Origin: an uncultured Bacteroidales bacterium
GTDB taxonomy: Bacteria > Bacteroidota > Bacteroidia > Bacteroidales > UBA932
NCBI GenBank assembly: GCA_947305045.1
Contig: CAMZCW010000172.1
Span: forward strand, 1 to 5,296
Direction of reading: 5' to 3'
DNA: 5,296 bases
The position numbers and the translations under genes were made by a program. Positions 1 through 4,845 of the stretch are shown here, piece by piece; the first letter of the stretch is position 1, and each line of letters starts with the position of its first letter. Under the pieces are notes generated by a model. It worked only from the letters and a program-made list of their open reading frames with translations. It was not told where the DNA came from and did no database searches.

Positions 1-80
1 TAGGCCGACAGGCGGCCGTAGGCATCTTCGTCGAGGGTAAAACTGCGCCCTCCGATACAAGCGTTAGTAACCTTTTTCAT
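1..80 (-). CDS. PspC-domain protein, N-terminal fragment (runs off left edge)
   Basis: The minus strand reads from an ATG at 80 to the window edge without a stop. It gives 26 residues beginning MKKVTNACIGGRSFTLDEDA, then YGRLSA. From memory this matches the N-terminal segment of Bacteroidota PspC-domain proteins, which start with MKK, a short beta strand with a GG turn, then F-x-[IL]-D-E-D-A-Y and a helix. In that family the segment precedes a PspC membrane domain linked to envelope stress, but that domain lies outside the window. The ATG is supported by a good promoter upstream on the same strand at 103-135. In many Bacteroidota a PadR-type regulator precedes this gene; here the divergent neighbour is a porin instead. 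The family call rests on 26 residues and is provisional. Confidence 0.7.
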   Translation of the reverse strand, partial: MKKVTNACIGGRSFTLDEDAYGRLSA

Positions 81-171
81 TTTTCAAAAATATTTGTCGA
101 TGCAAAGATATGAAAAAATTTCAATACCTTGCAACACAAAGTACCAAAATTTTTGAAATATTTTTGAAAAA
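80..171. repeat. 16-bp perfect inverted repeat bracketing the PspC-gene promoter
   Basis: AAATATTTTTGAAAAA reads on the plus strand at 156-171 and, identically, on the minus strand at 95-80. The arms are 60 bases apart and enclose the whole PspC-gene promoter. The inner arm abuts that gene's start codon. The outer arm lies upstream of the transcription start, so the pair cannot fold within the PspC mRNA. Any function would be at the DNA level, for example a paired operator or loop. A second TTTTTGAAA at 150-158 repeats part of the outer arm 11 bases away. AT-rich composition raises the chance of coincidence. Confidence 0.5.
103..135 (-). promoter_or_regulatory. Bacteroidota-type promoter for the PspC-domain gene
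   Basis: On the minus strand, TATCTTTG (103-110) is an exact TAnnTTTG -7 element. GTTG (132-135) lies 21 bases upstream and fits the -33 element. Transcription would start near 97-99, giving an AT-rich leader of about 17-19 bases before the ATG at 80. There is no Shine-Dalgarno-like sequence, which is normal in this phylum. Confidence 0.75.
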
Positions 172-178
172 AGTTTTC

Positions 179-191
179 CAAGCTTCGCTTG
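179..191. repeat. Small hairpin, 5-bp stem with a 3-base loop
   Basis: CAAGC-TTC-GCTTG is a perfect short inverted repeat. Its minus strand contains GCGAAGC, known as an exceptionally stable mini-hairpin. It lies about 45 bases upstream of the porin gene's -33 to -7 region. It is too short, and wrongly placed between divergent genes, to be a terminator. It could be an operator half or chance. Confidence 0.3.
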
Positions 192-225
192 AAGGGACAA
201 AAATGGATTTCTGATGAATTCTTAT

Positions 226-233
226 TATATTTG
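226..233 (+). promoter_or_regulatory. -7 element of the porin/transglycosylase operon promoter
   Basis: TATATTTG matches TAnnTTTG exactly. No convincing TTTG -33 element is present 19-21 bases upstream; ATGG at 203-206 is the nearest. Only six bases separate the box from the ATG at 240, so the transcript would have almost no leader. This placement argues against the in-frame TTG at 189, which lies upstream of the box. Confidence 0.6.
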
Positions 234-239
234 CAGACT

Positions 240-2864
240 ATGGCAAAGTTTTGGTCGGACATCTTGGTACCATTAGCCATCACGGGAGTGGTGGCGGTGC
301 CGACGCGGGGCGTGGACATCTCCCGTGCGTCGCGTCTGCACGCGTGGGTCCCCATCGCGCAGCAGGACACCCTGGTGCGCAAAGACACTTTGCCGCAGAG
401 GGACACGCTGCCGGATGAAGAGGACTTCTTCCTGTTCGGCGAAGAAGAGAAGCCGGACACCACGCCCAAGATCATGGCGCGGGACACCATGAAGGTCCCG
501 GACAGCCTCCGCCTCACAGACCCGTTCCGCTACCAGTGGTATGTTGCCCTCAAGGACTCCCTCACCCACCGGATTGTGGTGGATTCACTCATCGCGGCGG
601 GAGACTCGCTCCTGTGGCCCCAGATTGACTCCATCTATCTGGCCGATTCCACCGCCGTTGCCAAGGAAGCGTTTGAAAAGTGGTACGCCGGCCTTTCCAA
701 GAGCGAAAAGAGGCGTTACGACTACGAGCACTACAAGCTTCCCGCCCTCATGCACCGGCAGGATTCCATCCGCCACCGGAAAGACTCCATCAAGGCAAGG
801 AGGGACAGCATCATAGAAAACACGCCCCGTATCCTGGAAACGGCCTTCCTGCCGGATTCCATGTACTACAAGCGCCTGGTGTCCTGGCGGCACAACCGTT
901 ACAACAACAAGGTGGAAACCTTCGAATGGGACACCACCGCCAACTACCATTTCTACGACTATCCGTTCATGCGGCAGGACGTGGGCGCCACCTGGCTGGG
1001 CATGCCCGGATCGGCCGTCCAGAGCTACAACTTCTTCAAAAGGGACCAGGAAGAGACCGTGAGTTTCTATGCACCCTATGAGTCCTGGACGTATACGGCC
1101 GACAACCTGCCCATGTTCAACACCAAGACTCCGTACACGGAGTTGGAGTATTACGGCAACCTGTTCAACAGCAGTACGCTCAGTGCCGATTCGTACCGGG
1201 TATTCACCACCCAGAACATCCTCCCTTCGCTTAACATTTCCCTGGAAATGAAGCGGCACGGCGGCGCAGGCACCCTCCAGAACGAACAGACCAACAACCG
1301 GACCTATTTTGTGACAGGAAACTACCTGGGCAAGAAATACCTGGCCCACGGCGGCATGATTTTCAACAGCATGACCCGCCAGGAAAGCGGCGGTGTGGTG
1401 GACAACTTCTGGATCCGGGATACCACGGTGGACGTGCGGGAAATCACGGTGAACCTCTCAGCGGCCTCCAACCGCTACAACAAGCGCACTTTCTTCTACG
1501 ACCAGAGCTACCGCATTCCGTTCGACTTCATTGAGAAGCTGCGCCACCGGGGAGACTCCACCTGGGTAAAGCCGGATTCCCTTAACACGGACATTACCAC
1601 CGGTTTCATCGGCACCTCCTCGGAATACACCGTTTATTCCAAGAAGTATGTGGATGAGACCACGTCGGACCTGTCGGCCTTCTATAACGAAATCTACAAC
1701 ATCAACCCCAACAAGAGTACGGACTCGCTGCGGGCCATGCGGCTGGACAACCGCATCTTCGTGCGCCTGCAGCCTTGGAAGGAAGACGCCGTGGTCTCCA
1801 AGATTGAAGGCGGCATAGGAGACCGGTACCAGACCTTCTACCATTTTGAGCCGGGCGGCTACCTCAAAAAAACGGAGAACGCGCGCTGGAACACCTTATA
1901 TACGTATGTGGGCGCGGAAGGCCGGCTCAAGAAGTACCTGGAATGGGACGCCATGGGGCTTTACAATTTTGCCGGCTATGAAGCCAACGACTTCACCGTG
2001 CAGGCCAACGCCAAGATCAACCTGTTCCCCTTCCGGCGTCAGCCCAACAGCCCTATTTCCATCGGCGCTCACTTTGAGACCAAACTCAAGGAACCGGGCT
2101 TCTACGAACAGCACCTGTATTCCAACCACTACAGTTGGGAAAATGATTTCGGCAAGGTTTCCACCACCCGGGTTACCGGCTCTATAGACATTCCCAAATG
2201 GAGGCTCAGCGCATCGGTGGGTTATGCCCTGCTGGCCAATAACATCTACTACGACACCCTGGGCATAGCGCGCCAGAATACCGTGCCGATGAGCGTCCTG
2301 TCGGCGTCTCTGCGCAAGGACTTTGTCTTCGGCCCCGTCCATCTGGAGAACAGCGCCCTGTTCCAGGTCTCGTCCAACCAAGACGTGCTCCCGTTACCCA
2401 CCCTGGCCCTGAACCTTCGCTGGTTCCTGCAGTTTGTGGTGGTGGATCCCAAGACCATGATCATGCAGATTGGCGCCAACACCCGCTATACCACCAAGTG
2501 GTATGCACCTTCCTACAATCCGGTGGCGGGCGTTTTCATGAACCAGAAAGAAGAGCTGTATGGCAACTGCCCCGTCTTTGACGTGTTTGTGAACTTCCAG
2601 TGGAAGAAGGTTAGCGTCTTCCTCAAAATGGAGAACTTGGGCAAGGGCTGGCCGGCCGAAAGGCACGACTACTTCACCGCCCACCACTATATCCAGACAC
2701 CGGCAACCCTCAAATTCGGCATTTCCTGGCCCTTCTATCCCATGCTGGGCAAGCAGAAGACTTTGTCCGAACGGGCCAGCAGTTCCGGCTTCGGCGGCTC
2801 CTCCGGCGGCTCCGGCGGAGGTCTTTCCGGCGCCCTCCGGGGCATGGGAGGCGGCGACCGATGA
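240..2864 (+). CDS. Large putative outer-membrane porin (Porin_10-like)
   Basis: This encodes 874 residues. The start is ATG 240; an in-frame TTG at 189 is rejected because it precedes the -7 box. A hydrophobic stretch at about residues 8-20 resembles a signal peptide, though a weak one, and cleavage near A40-QQD is only a guess. Residues 43-191 are charged and repeat D-[ST]-[LIM] many times: DTL every 6 residues at 43, 49 and 55, and DSI every 7 at 175, 182 and 189. From about residue 225 on, alternating aromatic and polar residues suggest a beta barrel. It carries N-T-K-T-P-Y-T-E-L at 294-302, a motif I associate with the Bacteroidota putative-porin family. The last strand probably ends at F832. 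About 42 residues follow, including a Gly/Ser-rich tail (843-874). The stop overlaps the transglycosylase start. The family is recognised; the substrate is unknown. Confidence 0.82.
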   Translation: MAKFWSDILVPLAITGVVAVPTRGVDISRASRLHAWVPIAQQDTLVRKDTLPQRDTLPDEEDFFLFGEEEKPDTTPKIMARDTMKVPDSLRLTDPFRYQWYVALKDSLTHRIVVDSLIAAGDSLLWPQIDSIYLADSTAVAKEAFEKWYAGLSKSEKRRYDYEHYKLPALMHRQDSIRHRKDSIKARRDSIIENTPRILETAFLPDSMYYKRLVSWRHNRYNNKVETFEWDTTANYHFYDYPFMRQDVGATWLGMPGSAVQSYNFFKRDQEETVSFYAPYESWTYTADNLPMFNTKTPYTELEYYGNLFNSSTLSADSYRVFTTQNILPSLNISLEMKRHGGAGTLQNEQTNNRTYFVTGNYLGKKYLAHGGMIFNSMTRQESGGVVDNFWIRDTTVDVREITVNLSAASNRYNKRTFFYDQSYRIPFDFIEKLRHRGDSTWVKPDSLNTDITTGFIGTSSEYTVYSKKYVDETTSDLSAFYNEIYNINPNKSTDSLRAMRLDNRIFVRLQPWKEDAVVSKIEGGIGDRYQTFYHFEPGGYLKKTENARWNTLYTYVGAEGRLKKYLEWDAMGLYNFAGYEANDFTVQANAKINLFPFRRQPNSPISIGAHFETKLKEPGFYEQHLYSNHYSWENDFGKVSTTRVTGSIDIPKWRLSASVGYALLANNIYYDTLGIARQNTVPMSVLSASLRKDFVFGPVHLENSALFQVSSNQDVLPLPTLALNLRWFLQFVVVDPKTMIMQIGANTRYTTKWYAPSYNPVAGVFMNQKEELYGNCPVFDVFVNFQWKKVSVFLKMENLGKGWPAERHDYFTAHHYIQTPATLKFGISWPFYPMLGKQKTLSERASSSGFGGSSGGSGGGLSGALRGMGGGDR
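2846..2851 (+). promoter_or_regulatory. Shine-Dalgarno-like GGGAGG ahead of the transglycosylase
   Basis: GGGAGG lies 9 bases before the ATG at 2861, within the Gly codons ending the porin gene. It could aid re-initiation at the ATGA junction. Bacteroidota seldom depend on such sites, and Gly codons would produce this motif anyway. Confidence 0.35.
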
Positions 2865-3805
2865 AACCTTCCTATAAGACGTATCTGCTAATTGTCCTGG
2901 CAGTCCTGGTGCTCCTGCTCATTCCGCGCAAGGAGCATTCGGGAGACCGCGCCGTACGTCCGGAAGACACCCTCCGCTGCATCCTTCCCTGGGCCGGGGC
3001 CAATCTGGAAGAGGTCCTGGTGCAGAAATTCACCGGCGACCACGGCCTGGAGGCCACCCTGGAAGTAGCGGCCGATGATGCCAACTATTTGGATTCCCTG
3101 CTGGAAGGCACTGCAGACCTGGTTGTAACGGTCCAGGCCGATTCCCTCCCGGAAGGCCTGGTGGCCACCCGCCCCTTCCCGGACGGCACGGTATGGGTAC
3201 TGCGCAAGGACGAATCCCACGCCCTCATGCTCATGAACCGTTGGATTGGGGAACTCTCCTCCGAATCCCGTTTCCACCAGATTCAGCGGGACTACCAGAA
3301 AGGAAAACCCGTCCATCTTACCACCATCAGCAGCTACGACCCGCTGGTGCGGAAGTATGCCGAATCCATCGGCTGGGACTGGCGTTTGTTATCGGCCATT
3401 ATTTTCCGCGAATCACGCTTCCATCCGGACGCCAACTCGCACAAGGGCGCCATCGGCCTCATGCAGATTAGGAGTAGCCGCTACAGCACGGACACCCTGC
3501 TCATTCCGTCCGTAAACCTCTCCGTAGGAACCACCTACCTCAAGCGCCTGCAGAACATGTTCAGCTCCGCCGCGGCCGATACCACCGAGTGCATCAAATT
3601 CACCCTGGCAGCCTACAACGCCGGCGAGGGCCGCATCCTTCAGACCATCCAGACGGCGCGCGAAAAAGGGGTGGACGCCACCCGCTGGGACAGCGTGCTC
3701 AAAGTGATTCCGGATGTCCCCGGATTCAAGGGCACCCAAACCATAGTTTACGTGGAAGATGTGCTGAATATCTACGCCTTCTACACCCGTTTTTATCCGC
3801 TTTAG
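2861..3805 (+). CDS. MltF-like membrane-anchored lytic transglycosylase with shortened binding domain
   Basis: This encodes 314 residues. Residues 8-22 are a strongly hydrophobic N-terminal segment without a lipobox, so it is a signal anchor or signal peptide facing the periplasm. Residues about 35-149 resemble parts of a family 3 solute-binding domain: a strand (DTLRCILPW), a helix, then LLEGTADLVV, and later VWVLRKDE and MNRWI. Residues about 158-310 are an SLT lytic transglycosylase domain with the predicted catalytic Glu184 in F-R-E-S-R-F, G-L-M-Q-I at 199-203, A-Y-N-A-G at 251-255 and Y-V-E-D-V-L-N-I-Y at 297-305. Enzymes of this type cleave the MurNAc-GlcNAc bond of peptidoglycan to form 1,6-anhydroMurNAc. 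Canonical MltF is roughly 450-500 residues, so this is clearly shorter. The ATG overlaps the porin stop (ATGA), pointing to one operon and coupled translation. The SLT domain call is firm; the MltF-type assignment is likely. Confidence 0.88.
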   Translation: MKPSYKTYLLIVLAVLVLLLIPRKEHSGDRAVRPEDTLRCILPWAGANLEEVLVQKFTGDHGLEATLEVAADDANYLDSLLEGTADLVVTVQADSLPEGLVATRPFPDGTVWVLRKDESHALMLMNRWIGELSSESRFHQIQRDYQKGKPVHLTTISSYDPLVRKYAESIGWDWRLLSAIIFRESRFHPDANSHKGAIGLMQIRSSRYSTDTLLIPSVNLSVGTTYLKRLQNMFSSAAADTTECIKFTLAAYNAGEGRILQTIQTAREKGVDATRWDSVLKVIPDVPGFKGTQTIVYVEDVLNIYAFYTRFYPL

Positions 3806-4755
3806 GCCGAGGGGTGCTCCTTCCGGTACAGTTCCCAGCTGTTGAACAGGTTCTGCCAGATGGCGTAGAGCCCGCCGGCAACGGATGTGACGGGCGTTAA
3901 ATAATTGTATCCCAACCAAATAAGAAAGCCTGTGTTCTTTTGGCCCAGGGCCTGGCCGGCTGTGATCTTATCCTCACGGTCCTTGCCCATCCTGCGGCCG
4001 GAGAAGAACTGCACGAAGCAGCAGAGGATGGAAACGCCCACGATGCCGGCTATGGCCCAGGCGCCCAGACCGCTCAGAAGCAGCGCCCGGGTGGCCAGGA
4101 TCATGGCCAGGGTAAGTCCCACGCCCCACACGTAGAAGGAATAGGACGCCCAGCGCATGAGGGTGCGCTGCAGCTTATGGGTGGTGTAGCGGATGAGCCA
4201 GGCCACAAGGCCGGGAAGGATAAGGATGGGGAAAACCTTTAGTGCAATGTGCCCCACATAGGTCCAGAAGCCCATCTGGGCCGATGGATTCACCAGCGGA
4301 ATCACCAGCGGAATGAGGAAGGTAGCCGCCACGTTGATGATGACCACGTAGGAGACCGTGTCCGAAAGAGTGCCGCCCAGGCGGTCCGTGATAACGCCTG
4401 CGGCTGCGGCCGTGGGACAGATGAAGCAGAGCATGGCGCATTCCAACAGCATGCGGACGTGGCCCGGCTGGAGGAGCATGACGCCTGCCGCCAGGGCCAG
4501 GAACAATCCCGTCTGGATGGCCAGCGCCTTAAAATGCCAGTGGGTGATGCGCAGGTCGTGCGGCGAGATTTTTACAAACTGGAAAAACAGCAGGATGGCA
4601 ATTACCAGCCGCTGTCCCTCACTCACCAGCGGGTGCAGCCGGGGTCCGTATGGATGCAACCCCGGTGAAAAGTGGTAAATAATATATAAGGAAGTACCCA
4701 GGACAATGGCCCCGGGAAGCATCCAATCCCTTATGAGAGCAGCCCACTTACGCAT
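3802..4755 (-). CDS. BASS-like (bile acid:sodium symporter superfamily) multipass transporter
   Basis: This encodes 317 residues from ATG 4755; a GTG two codons upstream (4761) is possible but lies closer to the promoter. I count about 9-10 hydrophobic segments. Two motifs support the family. C-P-T-A-A-A-A-G at 113-120, followed by V-I-T-D-R-L-G-G, sits where BASS proteins have CPGG..SN..T. G-Q-K-N-T-G at 271-276 sits where they have E-x-G-x-Q-N-S-G. The protein should reside in the inner membrane and move a small, probably anionic solute; the substrate cannot be read from sequence. By my alignment the usual sodium ligands are absent. An exact 12-bp tandem repeat within the gene encodes IPLV-IPLV. 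The gene is transcribed towards the porin/transglycosylase pair and shares stop-codon bases with it. It might instead be called an uncharacterised Bacteroidota membrane protein. Confidence 0.72.
   Translation of the reverse strand: MRKWAALIRDWMLPGAIVLGTSLYIIYHFSPGLHPYGPRLHPLVSEGQRLVIAILLFFQFVKISPHDLRITHWHFKALAIQTGLFLALAAGVMLLQPGHVRMLLECAMLCFICPTAAAAGVITDRLGGTLSDTVSYVVIINVAATFLIPLVIPLVNPSAQMGFWTYVGHIALKVFPILILPGLVAWLIRYTTHKLQRTLMRWASYSFYVWGVGLTLAMILATRALLLSGLGAWAIAGIVGVSILCCFVQFFSGRRMGKDREDKITAGQALGQKNTGFLIWLGYNYLTPVTSVAGGLYAIWQNLFNSWELYRKEHPSA
4290..4313. repeat. Exact tandem duplication of a 12-bp unit
   Basis: TCACCAGCGGAA occurs twice back to back (4290-4301 and 4302-4313), inside the transporter gene. 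On the coding (minus) strand it encodes I-P-L-V-I-P-L-V, about residues 148-155, in a membrane segment. Unit length is a multiple of three, so a gain or loss of one unit keeps the frame. Confidence 0.85.
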
Positions 4756-4774
4756 AAACACGTATTAATCTGCA

Positions 4775-4806
4775 CAAATATGCAGAGATTTGTGTAAATT
4801 TGCAAA
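4775..4806 (-). promoter_or_regulatory. Promoter of the transporter gene
   Basis: On the minus strand, CATATTTG (4775-4782) matches TAnnTTTG at all but the first base. TTTG (4803-4806) lies exactly 20 bases upstream as the -33 element. Transcription would begin near 4770, leaving a leader of about 15 bases before the ATG at 4755. Confidence 0.65.
4795..4802 (+). promoter_or_regulatory. -7 element of the M13 peptidase gene promoter
   Basis: TAAATTTG fits TAnnTTTG exactly. No clear -33 TTTG lies at the usual distance; CTG at 4770-4772 is a weak candidate with a 22-base spacer. The start would be near 4807, giving an A/T-rich leader of about 39 bases to the ATG at 4846. The box lies inside the spacer of the opposing transporter promoter. 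Confidence 0.6.
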
Positions 4807-4845
4807 TTGCCCCAAAAGAGAACATCATTTAAACCATTTATTTAT

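Larger units (their letters stand above)
4771..4808. promoter_or_regulatory. Candidate operator region: dyad, palindrome and phased decamers
   Basis: Three overlapping symmetries are visible. CACAAAT (4773-4779) pairs with ATTTGTG (4788-4794) across 8 bases. AATTTGCAAATT (4797-4808) is a perfect 12-bp palindrome. Four successive 10-base units start at 4771, 4781, 4791 and 4801, each beginning TG (three of them TGCA) and A/T-rich after it. They overlap both promoters, so a protein bound here could control the two genes together. No regulator is encoded in the window, so binding is inferred. Confidence 0.4.

Noticed and set aside
179..191. Hairpin as an intrinsic terminator
   Set aside because: The stem has only 5 bp and it lies between genes that diverge, so no transcript needs to end there.
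189..239. In-frame upstream extension of the porin from TTG 189
   Set aside because: It would start before the -7 box at 226-233, adds a polar stretch ahead of the signal region, and uses a rare start codon.
77..517. Minus-strand open frame covering the intergenic region and porin start
   Set aside because: It runs through both promoters, is low in complexity, and resembles no family.
585..1349. Long minus-strand open frame (254 codons) inside the porin gene
   Set aside because: No recognisable domain; it is what GC-rich coding DNA leaves on the opposite strand. The sense frame has clear porin features.
2791..2820. GGCGG-rich repeats as a CRISPR-like or mobile-element signature
   Set aside because: The units are in-frame Gly/Ser codons with no spacers or terminal repeats.
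3805..3850. Terminator after the transglycosylase, including the CTGTTGAACAG dyad
   Set aside because: The dyad is inside the transporter coding region, short, and not followed by a T-run.
3413..3919. Minus-strand open frame across the transglycosylase and transporter ends
   Set aside because: It overlaps the SLT catalytic region, which is clearly coding on the plus strand, and shows no domain of its own.
4756..4761. GTG 4761 as transporter start
   Set aside because: ATG 4755, two codons later, leaves a more normal leader and begins with the positively charged MRK.
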